Made by a program: the position numbers and the translations under genes. Below the pieces are notes generated by a model that searched no databases, was not told where the DNA came from, and saw only the letters and a list, made by a program, of their open reading frames with translations. Below are positions 26,016-33,030 of a stretch of 33,030 nt of DNA, one piece after another. The stretch's first letter is position 1; each line of letters begins with the position of its first letter. Source of the stretch: Acidobacteria bacterium 13_2_20CM_2_57_6. GTDB taxonomy: Bacteria > Acidobacteriota > Terriglobia > Acidiferrales > UBA7541. The DNA lies in the NCBI GenBank assembly GCA_001917435.1, contig MNEA01000105.1, forward strand, positions 1 to 33,030, given 5' to 3'.

Positions 26016-26237
26016 TCAAGGCTTCAGAAGCACCTTTGGAGAAACAATCTGGATACCCAGAAAAGGATTGAGCGCGAGAAGATCCTCGTCGCCAGTGACG
26101 ATGTGCGTCGCATGCCCGGTCACCGCAACTTCTAGGAATTTGTCGTCCTTGGAATCACGGCAGGCTGTTATCCGCACGTCTACATTGACCCATTGGGCTT
26201 GCGCGTTAGTGCCGCGACGAAAGTTCATCTTCTTCAT
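26016..26237 (-). pseudogene. C-terminal remnant of a PIN-domain toxin gene
   Basis: The 73 residues match the C-terminal half of PIN-family ribonucleases of the TIGR00305 type (toxin part of toxin-antitoxin systems, about 135-140 residues in full): VRITACRDSKDDKFLEVAVTGHATHIVTGDEDLLAL with two of the catalytic acidic positions (RDxKDDKFLE and TGDxDLL), then a terminal strand GIQIVSPKVLL. The N-terminal half, including the first catalytic Asp (usually LDTNV), is absent, because only 43 bases separate the fragment from the dihydropyrimidinase stop. No antitoxin gene is adjacent. It is therefore most likely a decayed remnant that marks a former insertion or deletion edge. Confidence 0.8.
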
Positions 26238-26280
26238 CTATATATCGTCACCATTGTACGACAAAAAGCGTGTCGCGGAA

Positions 26281-27675
26281 TCACGACAGTCCGGCATAGG
26301 TTTGGCGGCGGAGGAATTGGCCGGCGCCGGGGCGGCCGACGAATTTGCCGGCGTCGACGACGGCGCGGCCGCGGGAGAAGACGGTTTTGGGCGCGCCCTT
26401 AATCTTGATGCCTTCAAACATGGAATAGTCCACGCGCATGTGGTGAGTTTTGGCGCTGATGATTTCCTCGTGATTGGGATCGAAGATGACCAAGTCGGCG
26501 TCGGAGCCAACGGCGATGGTGCCTTTGCGCGGGTAGAGGCCAAAGAGTTTTGCGGGAGCTGTGGCGACGAGTTGGACAAAACGATTGGGCGAAAAATGTT
26601 TGCCGTGGACGCCACCGGTGTAGACGAGGCTGAGGCGGTGCTCGATGCCCGGGCCGCCGTTAGGAATTTTGGTGAAGTCGTCCTTGCCCAGTTCTTTTTG
26701 CTCCTTGAAGCAGAAGGGGCAGTGGTCGGTGGAGACGACTTGCAGAATGTCTTTCGCAAGGCCCTGCCAGAGTTTTTCCTGATTCCATTTTTCGCGGAGG
26801 GGCGGAGTGAAGACGTACTTCGCGCCTTCAAATCCGGGCGCGTCCATATTTTCGAGCGAGAGATACAAGTATTGCGGGCAGGTCTCCGCGTAAGCGGGCA
26901 GGCCACGATCGCGAGCTTCGCGGACTTTTTCGAGCGCGTCGTTGCAGGAAAGATGAACGATGTAGACGGGCGCTCCGGCCATTTCCGCGAGCGCGATGGC
27001 GCGGGAAGTGGCTTCCGCTTCAGCGGTCGTGGGCCGCGTGAGCGCGTGATATTTGGGGGCGCGTTTCCCTTCGGCGAGGGCTTGCTGGACGATGACGTCG
27101 ATCGCGCCGCCGTTTTCCGCGTGCATGCAAATGAGGCCGCTGTGCTTGGCGGCCTGGCGCATGGCTCTGAAGATCGTCGCGTCATCGAGCATGAAGACGC
27201 CCGGGTAAGCCATGAACAGCTTGAAGCTGGTGACGCCTTCGCGAATGAGCTGGCCCATTTCCTCAAGCTGCGCGGAGCCGAGATCGGTGATGATGCAATG
27301 GAAGGCGTAGTCGGTGACAGCTTTGTCGTGGGCTTTCTTCATCCAGGTGTCGAAAGCCTGGCGGAGCGTTTGGCCTTTGTACTGGATGGCGAAGTCGATC
27401 AGTGTGGTGGTGCCGCCGAAAGCCGCGGCGATGGTGCCGGTCTGGAAATCGTCGGCGCTGGTCGTGCCGCCGAAGGGCATGTCGAGATGCGTGTGAACGT
27501 CGATGCCTCCGGGGATGACCAGACAGCCGGCGGCGTCGACCACTTTGCTCGTGTTTTCGGCGGGGAGCTGGGCAGCGATGGCGGTGACTTTATCGCCGTT
27601 GACGCCGACGTCGGCGAGGCAAGTATCGGTGGCGGTTACGACGGTGCCGTTGCGGATTACGGTGTCAAAACGCAT
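26281..27675 (-). CDS. hydA: Dihydropyrimidinase
   Basis: The enzyme opens the ring of dihydrouracil and dihydrothymine to N-carbamoyl-beta-amino acids, the second step of reductive pyrimidine degradation; some members act on hydantoins. The 464-residue amidohydrolase has all metal-site residues: His61 and His63 (DVHTHLD), carboxylated Lys152 (SFKLFM), His185 (MHAENG), His241 (VHLSC) and Asp317 (STDHCP). The N-terminal strand set (VIRNGTVVTATDT) and the C-terminal GTIAVGSDADLVIFDP are family-typical. The ATG at 27675 is preceded by TAAGGAG. It is the fourth gene of the minus-strand series that begins with the beta-ureidopropionase at 31281, which supports the pyrimidine assignment over hydantoin. 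About 300 bases of non-coding DNA separate it from the oxidoreductase gene, so it may have its own promoter. Confidence 0.94.
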   Translation of the reverse strand: MRFDTVIRNGTVVTATDTCLADVGVNGDKVTAIAAQLPAENTSKVVDAAGCLVIPGGIDVHTHLDMPFGGTTSADDFQTGTIAAAFGGTTTLIDFAIQYKGQTLRQAFDTWMKKAHDKAVTDYAFHCIITDLGSAQLEEMGQLIREGVTSFKLFMAYPGVFMLDDATIFRAMRQAAKHSGLICMHAENGGAIDVIVQQALAEGKRAPKYHALTRPTTAEAEATSRAIALAEMAGAPVYIVHLSCNDALEKVREARDRGLPAYAETCPQYLYLSLENMDAPGFEGAKYVFTPPLREKWNQEKLWQGLAKDILQVVSTDHCPFCFKEQKELGKDDFTKIPNGGPGIEHRLSLVYTGGVHGKHFSPNRFVQLVATAPAKLFGLYPRKGTIAVGSDADLVIFDPNHEEIISAKTHHMRVDYSMFEGIKIKGAPKTVFSRGRAVVDAGKFVGRPGAGQFLRRQTYAGLS

Positions 27676-27979
27676 CTGCGCTCCTTAGGAGTCGTTTTTG
27701 GTTGACTTGGATGGTGAGTCCCAAGAGGGCCCCCCACCCCACCTTTTTTTCACAAGTGTTGATTCTAAAGGAGTCGCGTTGCACCAAGACTGTGCAATTT
27801 TCGGAGCATTTTTTGCGCTGGATGAGGGCCGCAACGCAGGTATGTAAGCGGCCAAGGTTATATAATGGAGATAGGGTACCACAACAGCAACCGTTTGGCG
27901 AGGGGAATTTGCGGGAGACGCGGAGGCAGGCATCGGAAGGTTAGGAGAAACCGGCTGGCCTGGGCTAAGGACCTGCATG
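27676..27979. other. Non-coding interval, 304 bases
   Basis: I find no gene here. The interval holds a C-rich then T-rich tract (about 27730-27755) and the sequence TTGATTCTAAAGGAGT (about 27761-27777), which resembles short dispersed elements I have seen in Acidobacteriota intergenic DNA; this recollection cannot be verified. A TATATAATGG stretch near 27857-27866 could be a -10 element but lies on the strand opposite to both flanking genes. Confidence 0.4.
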
Positions 27980-28975
27980 TCAGTGTTTGTAGTGGGGCAG
28001 GATTCTTTGCTGGTAGACGTCGAGGGTTTTTTCTTCTTCGCCGCACATTAGATAAATATTGAATTGGGTGACGCCAACTTTGCAGAGGCGGTCGAGCTTC
28101 TTGCGGTGGTCGTCGATGGGGCCGATGATGCAGAAGCGGTCGACGACTTCGTCGCTGACAAACTCGGCGTTGTCGCTGCCGACTTCGCAGTGGTGGAGAT
28201 AGTCATACTTGCCGCGATCTTTGACGAAAGAAGTCAGCGCAGGAGGGAGTTCTTCGGGCTTGTATTTGGAGATGAGGTCCATAACGTGATTGGAGACCAG
28301 AGCAGGAAACCAGCGGACGTGTTCGCGCGCAGTTTTTAGGTCGTCGGAAGGCCAGACGGGAGCGGCGGCCATGACTTCGATCTTGCTGAAGTCGCGGCTG
28401 GCTTCCTTGGCGCCTTCGCGGACGAAGCCGAGGCACCAGTCGATGAGGTCGGGATCGGCAAACTGGAGAATCACGCCGTCACCGATACGTCCGGCGGTGC
28501 GAAGAGCCTTGGGGCCGTACCCGGCGACCCAGACGCGCGGAATTTCGCCGTTGGTCCAGGGAAATTTTGTGAGGACGCCGTCGAGTTCGACTGTTTTGCC
28601 GGCGTTCAAGTTACGGAAGATGTGGACGAATTCCTCGAGGTTTTCGAGCGTGGTGGGTTTTTTGCCGAGGACGCGACGGGAGCTGTCACCGCGCCCGATG
28701 CCGAGCTCCATGCGACCGTGGGAGGCGAGATTGAGGGTGGCAAAGAGGCTGGCGGAGACGGTGACGTCGCGCACGGCCGGATTGGTGACACAAGTCCCAA
28801 GACGCATTTTCTTAGTATTAGAGGCCATGAGCGTGAGGAGCGGAAACGGCTCCTTCCAGATGACGTGGGAATCAAAAATCCAGCCGAAGGAAAAGCCGCT
28901 CGATTCGGCCTGGCGCGTGAGGCTGAGGATACGGTCTATTGAGATGTCCGGTTTGATGGTGATGCCGAAGTCCAT
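27980..28975 (-). CDS. LLM-class oxidoreductase, probably F420-dependent (TIGR03842-like)
   Basis: The 331-residue product has the luciferase-like TIM barrel used by flavin- or F420-dependent oxidoreductases. It begins MDFGITIKPD with QAESSGFSFGWIFDSHVIW, then MRLGTCVTNPAVRDVTVSASLFATL, GRMELGIGRGDSSRRVLG, VWVAGYGPKALRTAGRIGDGVIL, and ends with a region typical of the mer-like subgroup known as TIGR03842, which I recall as frequent near pyrimidine-degradation genes. The ATG at 28975 has GAGGAGG about ten bases upstream. It stands between the NCS1 permease and dihydropyrimidinase genes. A role in the redox step of pyrimidine degradation, or in handling a by-product, is inferred from context only; the substrate and whether FMN or F420 is used cannot be read from the sequence. 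Confidence 0.85.
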   Translation of the reverse strand: MDFGITIKPDISIDRILSLTRQAESSGFSFGWIFDSHVIWKEPFPLLTLMASNTKKMRLGTCVTNPAVRDVTVSASLFATLNLASHGRMELGIGRGDSSRRVLGKKPTTLENLEEFVHIFRNLNAGKTVELDGVLTKFPWTNGEIPRVWVAGYGPKALRTAGRIGDGVILQFADPDLIDWCLGFVREGAKEASRDFSKIEVMAAAPVWPSDDLKTAREHVRWFPALVSNHVMDLISKYKPEELPPALTSFVKDRGKYDYLHHCEVGSDNAEFVSDEVVDRFCIIGPIDDHRKKLDRLCKVGVTQFNIYLMCGEEEKTLDVYQQRILPHYKH

Positions 28976-28990
28976 GGAAAATGGTCCTCC

Positions 28991-30315
28991 TCAGCCGGCT
29001 GGCTGCGTAACCGGTGCAACGCGGTTCATCAAGGCGAAGTAAACAAGGAAACTGACCAGGAAGCCGACGAACCAAGCGTAGTTGTACAAGACACGCACGG
29101 CGGGAACGGCCAAACCTATGAAGGCAACGCCCGCGCCCGCAGCCAGCGCCACAACGGCGGTCCAATTGAAACCGCCAGAATATTCATACCGGCCCTTGCA
29201 CTGATAGAGATCTTCGACGAGGAGGACTTTTTTGCGCACGATGAAGTAATCGCAGATGAGGACGCCCGCGATGGGTCCCAGAAAGCCGGAGTAACCGACG
29301 AGCCAGCCGAAAATGTAGCTGCCGTAATCGGCCATCAATTTCCAGGGTTGCATAACGATGCCCATAGCGCAGGTAATGAGGCCGCCGGTGCGGAAACTGA
29401 TGCGGCGGGGGGAAATGTTCGAGAAATCGTTGGCCGGAGAGACGACGTTGGCGGCGACGTTGACGTTGAGAGTGGCCATAAGCAGTGCGATCATGGCGAG
29501 GACGACGGCGAAGGGATTTCCGAGACGCGAGAGAACGGCGACGGGATCCCAGAGCGCCTGACCAAAAATGATCATGGTGGCGGATGTGACGGCGATGCCG
29601 ATGAAAGAGTAGAAAGTCATAGTGGCGGGAAGCCCGAGAGCCTGGCCGACGATTTGATCGCGCTGGCTGTGGGCGTAACGGGTGAAATCAGGAATGTTCA
29701 GCGAGACGGTGGCCCAGAAACCGACGACGCCGGTGAGCGACGGGATAAAGAAGCGGAAGAATTCGCCGAAGGTCTGAAATTTCGAGGGCGTGCGATGCCG
29801 CGAAGAATGACCAGCACATTGAGGAGCCAGAAGAAAATAAAGCAGATTGCCGGGCCAGACGAAAAACGCGCCCAGGACGGCGCGAGCGCGACGATCATGG
29901 CGTTGATGGCTTCGCCGCCGATCCAGGATTGAATGCCGAACCAACCGCAGGCGACAAGAGCGCGGAGGATGGCGGGAACGTTAGCGCCAAGAACGCCGAA
30001 GGACGCGCGCGCGAAAACCGGGAAAGGGATGCCGTACTTCGCGCCGGCGTGGGCGTTGAGCAGCATGGGAATCAGCACCAGCACGTTGCCGAGAAACACG
30101 GTGAAGAGCGCCTGCCGCCAATTCATACCCCCGGCGATCATACCGCTGGCGAGCATATACGTGGGAATGTTTACGCTCATGGAAATCCACAGGGCGGCAT
30201 AATTGTAGGTACGCCAGACGCGGCGTTCACCGGGGACGGGAGCGAGGTCCTTGTTGTAGAGCGAACTGCGTTCGATGGTTTCCGCACGAAGCGTGGCGCT
30301 GTGAGAATCAATCAT
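28991..30315 (-). pseudogene. NCS1-type nucleobase permease, broken by internal deletion and frameshift
   Basis: NCS1 permeases import cytosine, uracil, allantoin or hydantoins with Na+ or H+. Residues 1-174 read in one frame from the ATG at 30315 (LYNKDLAPVPGERRVWRTYNYAALWISMSVNIPTYML, the classical N-terminus, through SWIGGEAINAMI to LNVLVILRGI). That frame then becomes non-family and stops at 29698. From about 29791 the other frame continues PSKFQTFGEFFRFFIPSLTGVVGFWATVSLNIPDFTRY to the stop at 28991, with GPIAGVLICDYF and the remaining helices intact. About 440 residues are recognisable against about 480-500 usual, so roughly 40-50 residues (normally a helix between RGI and PSKF) are missing at the junction near 29786-29794. 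The gene follows the beta-ureidopropionase by 66 bases. It is probably inactive unless the deletion is an assembly fault. Confidence 0.85.
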
Positions 30316-30381
30316 CGAGAAGGTCCATTCCCGTTCTTATCGCAAATCGCAACGGCATTTGCCGCGGACGCCGGAGACAAG

Positions 30382-31281
30382 TTAGCTGGCAGCGGCGCTG
30401 GTTGCAGCCTGCGTGCGAGTGATTTCGCCGTAGGATTCCGGGCGGCGGTCGCGGTAAAATTGCCAGGTGTCGCGGACCTTCTGAATTTCGTCGAGATTCA
30501 ATTCGGCGACGAGCAATTCGTCCTTGTCGCGGCTGGCCTGCGCGACAATTTTACCGCGCGGATCGCAGAAATAGCTTTTGCCGTAAAACTCGCCGATCTT
30601 CCAGGGAGCTTCCAGGCCGACGCGATTGATGGCGGCCACAAAGTAAGCATTGGCGACGGCGTGGGCGGGCTGCTCGAGTTCCCAAAGATACTCGGAGAGG
30701 CCAGCAACTGTGGCGGAGGGGTTGTAGACAATTTCCGCGCCGTTGAGGCCAAGGATGCGCGCGCCTTCGGGGAAATGGCGGTCGTAACAGATGTACACGC
30801 CGACGCGGGCATAACGGGTCTGGAAGACGGGATAGCCGGCGTTTCCCGGCGTGAAATAGAATTTCTCCCAAAAACCCGGATGACAATGCGGAATATGGTG
30901 CTTGCGGTATTTGCCGAGGTAGCGGCCGTCGGCATCGATGACCGCCGCAGTGTTGAAGTAGACGCCGGTCATTTCCACTTCGTAGACAGGGACGACGAGG
31001 ACCATCTGATATTTCTTGGCGAGCTTTTGCATGAGCGAAATGGTGGGTCCTTCGGGGATGCGCTCGGTCAGTTCATACCAGCGAGTCTGCTGCTCGGCAC
31101 AAAAATAGGGGCCATAGAAAAGTTCCTGAAGGCCTAGGATTTGCACTTTTTTCTTGCCGGCGTCGGCGATCAAGCGCTCGTGCTTGGCGATCATTTTCTT
31201 CTTGATGTCAGCGAGCGAGAACTTTTCCGGAGACCACTCACATTGGGCCTGAATCAGGCCACAGCGAACCATGCGGGGCAT
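30382..31281 (-). CDS. Beta-ureidopropionase-like carbon-nitrogen hydrolase (nitrilase superfamily)
   Basis: The likely reaction is hydrolysis of N-carbamoyl-beta-alanine to beta-alanine, CO2 and ammonia, the last step of reductive pyrimidine degradation. The 299-residue product has the nitrilase catalytic triad Glu53 (LQELFYGPYF), Lys127 (YRKHHIP) and Cys165 (CYDRHFPE), each in the sequence setting of beta-ureidopropionase/N-carbamoyl-D-amino acid amidohydrolase type enzymes. I chose the ATG at 31281 because GGGAGGT (31293-31287) lies five bases upstream; an open frame extends further but without family resemblance. It is the first gene of the minus-strand series and is followed by the NCS1 permease, LLM oxidoreductase and dihydropyrimidinase genes. 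Related enzymes act on other carbamoyl or amide substrates (for example N-carbamoylputrescine), so the exact substrate rests on context. Confidence 0.88.
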   Translation of the reverse strand: MPRMVRCGLIQAQCEWSPEKFSLADIKKKMIAKHERLIADAGKKKVQILGLQELFYGPYFCAEQQTRWYELTERIPEGPTISLMQKLAKKYQMVLVVPVYEVEMTGVYFNTAAVIDADGRYLGKYRKHHIPHCHPGFWEKFYFTPGNAGYPVFQTRYARVGVYICYDRHFPEGARILGLNGAEIVYNPSATVAGLSEYLWELEQPAHAVANAYFVAAINRVGLEAPWKIGEFYGKSYFCDPRGKIVAQASRDKDELLVAELNLDEIQKVRDTWQFYRDRRPESYGEITRTQAATSAAAS

Positions 31282-32008
31282 GCCACACCTCCCGAGCAAA
31301 CGCAGGCGAAAGTCTACTCTGTGCGGGTGTGGGCGACAAGTTTCGGCAGCCCAATGAGCCCAATGCTCGGCTCCGCTGGCGTCAACTAAGCAAAGGAATG
31401 AAGACAACAAACCGCGGTTGGATTGACGCTTTGGAGCGTGAGAACTGCCATCGACGGCGAACGATTTCTGAGAGAATCCTCATTGGGAAAGACTGACAAA
31501 GGGACAATCGCCGAGAAAGGCGCTGACCGCATATCGGCAGGTGCTGATTGTTGCGCCGAGGGCGAAATGCCTTGAAGGGAGCAGCCGAAGCGTCCCGGAT
31601 TCCAGTATGTCCAACAAACTGCACGACCAATGTGAAGCTTAGTTTGCCATCAGATTTGGGCGTAATTTTGCACACGCCCTTACGCCGTCCCGGCTGGCAG
31701 GTAAATTTTCGGGGGCAGTGGAGCTTTTTTACTTGGAATTCGCACGGCAGTCTGTTGAAAACAAACATGTTAAGAGTGGCCTGGAGCTTGCACTTCGTAG
31801 GCAAGTGGGGGAGGCGAGCCGAGGATCCCTTTAGGGGATTGAGGGCTGGGCCGGTTCGCTACTCCCCCCTTACACTTTCGCCGACTGGTGAACTGGAAAT
31901 CTTCCCCAGAGTCACCGACACCCCAAAACACCCCGGAAATTCCAAACTCGGCGAGGGTGTGCCAGAACACCCAAACTACACATTCGGGGCAAAAAAACTC
32001 TACACCAA
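31282..32008. other. Non-coding or unassigned interval, 727 bases
   Basis: I find no confident gene. Open frames exist on both strands (about 157 residues on the plus strand from 31548, about 140 on the minus strand to 31382), but neither has a plausible ribosome binding site with family-like sequence. A short inverted repeat (GGGCGT at 31658-31663 with ACGCCC at 31674-31679) and another at about 31829-31843 (ATCCC-TTTAG-GGGAT) are visible. The region must hold the promoter of the beta-ureidopropionase series and the end of the oxidase operon. Confidence 0.5.
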
Positions 32009-32329
32009 TCAGACGCAGTAGAAGACCTGAGGCGCTGAAAGCGATATGTCGTGGAGCCGGGTGTCATAATCGGCGAGCGTCAGAGCCAGCATAATCGCTA
32101 GCCAGAAGATAGAACATACGATGACCAGCTGGGTGCGCCTAGGGCTGTAGCGGGCGTGCATGAAATAGAGAACAACGAGCGTGGCTTTGATCGTGGCGAT
32201 GCCCAGTGCGATGACGATGTTGTATTGATGAAAGTTCTGGAATGCGGCCCAAACGGTAAGGCCAGTGCCAAGCATTAAGGACGCGAAAATGACGATATAA
32301 ACTTTTGGCGAAACAATGTGCTCGGACAC
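32009..32329 (-). CDS. ctaF: Cytochrome c oxidase subunit IV (prokaryotic type)
   Basis: The 106-residue product is the small accessory subunit of a heme-copper (caa3/aa3-type) cytochrome c oxidase. It has three membrane helices at about 12-30 (IVIFASLMLGTGLTVWAA), 38-57 (IVIALGIATIKATLVVLYFMHA) and 65-87 (LVIVCSIFWLAIMLALTLADY). The segment IATIKATLVVLYFMHARYSPR is a hallmark of the COX4_pro family. It starts nine bases after the subunit III stop on the same strand, with AGGAGG upstream, as in typical ctaCDEF operons. It is the last gene of the oxidase series. Confidence 0.93.
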   Translation of the reverse strand: MSEHIVSPKVYIVIFASLMLGTGLTVWAAFQNFHQYNIVIALGIATIKATLVVLYFMHARYSPRRTQLVIVCSIFWLAIMLALTLADYDTRLHDISLSAPQVFYCV

Positions 32330-32338
32330 GCGACCCTC

Positions 32339-33030
32339 CTACCGGTGCCTGTCAATCAGATATAACAACGGGAACAGATAGATCCACACAATATCGACGA
32401 AGTGCCAGTACAAACCGACGATTTCCACGGGGGTGTTGTATTGCGGCGTAAAGCGCCCGGCGAAGGAACCCTTGATGAGCCAGAGGAGGAGGCCGGCGCC
32501 CACGATCATGTGGAGGGCGTGCAGGCCGGTCATGCCGAAATAGAGGGAGAAATAAAGCTGGCCGTGCGCGTTGATGTCCGGGTCGTGCGCGAAAGCCTCT
32601 TCGACTTCGTTTTTCTCCAAAGCCAATTCTTTTGGATCATCGCCGGGCATGGGATGCGACGGGTGGTACTTCATGTCAAAGCCGCGGCCGGGAATGAGGT
32701 GGTGGTCGAACTTCTGCTTGTATTCGACAGCCTTGACGCCAAGAAAGACGGTGCCGAGGCCAAGGGTGGCGATCAGGAAAATGCTGACCAATTTCTTTTT
32801 ACCAACTTGGGCAGACCAGACAGCCATGGCCATGGTCAGACTGCTCATAATCAGCACAACGGTGTTGCCGGCGCCCAAGGTGATGTCAAGAGTATTGCTG
32901 CCGATGCCGAAAGCGGTGCTGAACGCGCTGCGATTGATGGTATAAGTGAGGAACATGCCGCCGAAGAACAGGACCTCGGTCACCAGGAAAATCCACATGC
33001 CGAGCGTGGCGGTTTCCTTCTGCTGCTCGA
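32339..33030 (-). CDS. ctaE: Cytochrome c oxidase subunit III (5' end cut by the window)
   Basis: Subunit III stabilises the catalytic subunit I of the heme-copper oxidase and binds lipid. The visible part is about 230 residues; the frame stays open to the window edge ([24 protein letters not shown]), so the true start lies outside. Family marks are [44 protein letters not shown] ([12 protein letters not shown]), [15 protein letters not shown] and [17 protein letters not shown]. Between helices III and IV there is a hydrophilic insert of about 55 residues ([14 protein letters not shown]...EAFAHDPD), longer than in the mitochondrial protein but seen in acidobacterial oxidases. Subunits I and II are expected just beyond 33030. 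Confidence 0.95.
   Translation of the reverse strand, partial: EQQKETATLGMWIFLVTEVLFFGGMFLTYTINRSAFSTAFGIGSNTLDITLGAGNTVVLIMSSLTMAMAVWSAQVGKKKLVSIFLIATLGLGTVFLGVKAVEYKQKFDHHLIPGRGFDMKYHPSHPMPGDDPKELALEKNEVEEAFAHDPDINAHGQLYFSLYFGMTGLHALHMIVGAGLLLWLIKGSFAGRFTPQYNTPVEIVGLYWHFVDIVWIYLFPLLYLIDRHR

Noticed and set aside
25993..27705. Plus-strand open frame of 570 codons
   Set aside because: It lies antisense to the dihydropyrimidinase gene, whose catalytic residues are all present; the frame is rich in Ala/Gly/Asp/Glu without domain motifs, as expected of a GC-rich shadow.
29929..31137. Plus-strand open frame of 402 codons
   Set aside because: It spans the NCS1 and beta-ureidopropionase genes in antisense and crosses their gap; the composition is shadow-like.
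31800..31880. Possible tRNA-like segment (GGTTCG with a G-rich 5' side)
   Set aside because: The T-arm is not followed by a pairing acceptor end and no anticodon arm can be drawn.
1..33030. CRISPR arrays, insertion sequences, phage genes or attachment sites
   Set aside because: No regularly spaced repeats, transposase or integrase motifs, or terminal inverted repeats were found.

Overview
The window looks like a piece of an Acidobacteriota (Terriglobia-like) chromosome of moderately high GC. Support for this is the combination of a 1,142-residue Oar/TonB-dependent receptor with an N-terminal carboxypeptidase-regulatory-like domain, a PadR regulator translationally coupled to an acidobacterial-type duplicated orphan permease (ADOP), a soluble winged-helix (CadC/OmpR-type) regulator, MacB-type permeases without an adjacent ATPase, an ECF sigma/Ser-Thr kinase pair, and putative F420-dependent enzymes. 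I see no phage, IS element, CRISPR array, tRNA or rRNA.

Layout. 0.1-3.8 kb (+): a secreted TPR protein and two MacB-like ABC permeases. 3.9-5.3 kb: a winged-helix regulator (-) divergent from a small secreted protein (+) that ends in a strong hairpin. 5.4-7.8 kb (-): padR plus an ADOP permease that has lost an internal segment. 8.0-9.8 kb (+): an ECF-type sigma factor overlapping a membrane-anchored Ser/Thr kinase by four bases. 9.8-12.1 kb (+): small membrane protein, VOC protein, a frameshifted paralogue of the small membrane protein, a frameshifted secreted protein, and a PPOX/F420-type oxidoreductase. 12.2-16.2 kb (-): a membrane protein and the large Oar receptor, divergent from a signal-peptide-bearing oligopeptidase B (16.4-18.5 kb, +) and a PEGA-domain protein. 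19.3-25.9 kb (-): a tightly packed run uvrA - unknown 334-aa protein - CPBP protease - mtnA - small membrane protein, with two ATGA overlaps. 26.0-31.3 kb (-): a reductive-pyrimidine-catabolism cluster (nitrilase-type beta-ureidopropionase, NCS1 permease, LLM-family oxidoreductase, dihydropyrimidinase), followed by a truncated PIN-domain remnant. 32.0-33.0 kb (-): cytochrome c oxidase subunits III (cut by the window end) and IV.

How genes may work together. The permease/TPR/regulator block resembles an export or envelope module. The sigma factor and kinase are probably one signalling unit. The Oar receptor and exported oligopeptidase could act together on peptides. In the pyrimidine cluster, dihydropyrimidinase and beta-ureidopropionase catalyse consecutive steps, the NCS1 protein would import the base, and the LLM oxidoreductase is a candidate for a redox step because no dihydropyrimidine dehydrogenase is visible.

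A recurring oddity is gene damage: two genes are broken by one-base changes in homopolymers, two by out-of-frame internal deletions, and one PIN gene survives only as its C-terminal half. Some of this could be assembly or sequencing error. The best candidates for undescribed biology are the 334-aa protein embedded between uvrA and the CPBP protease, the sigma-kinase unit with its small-membrane-protein neighbours, and the LLM enzyme in the pyrimidine cluster.
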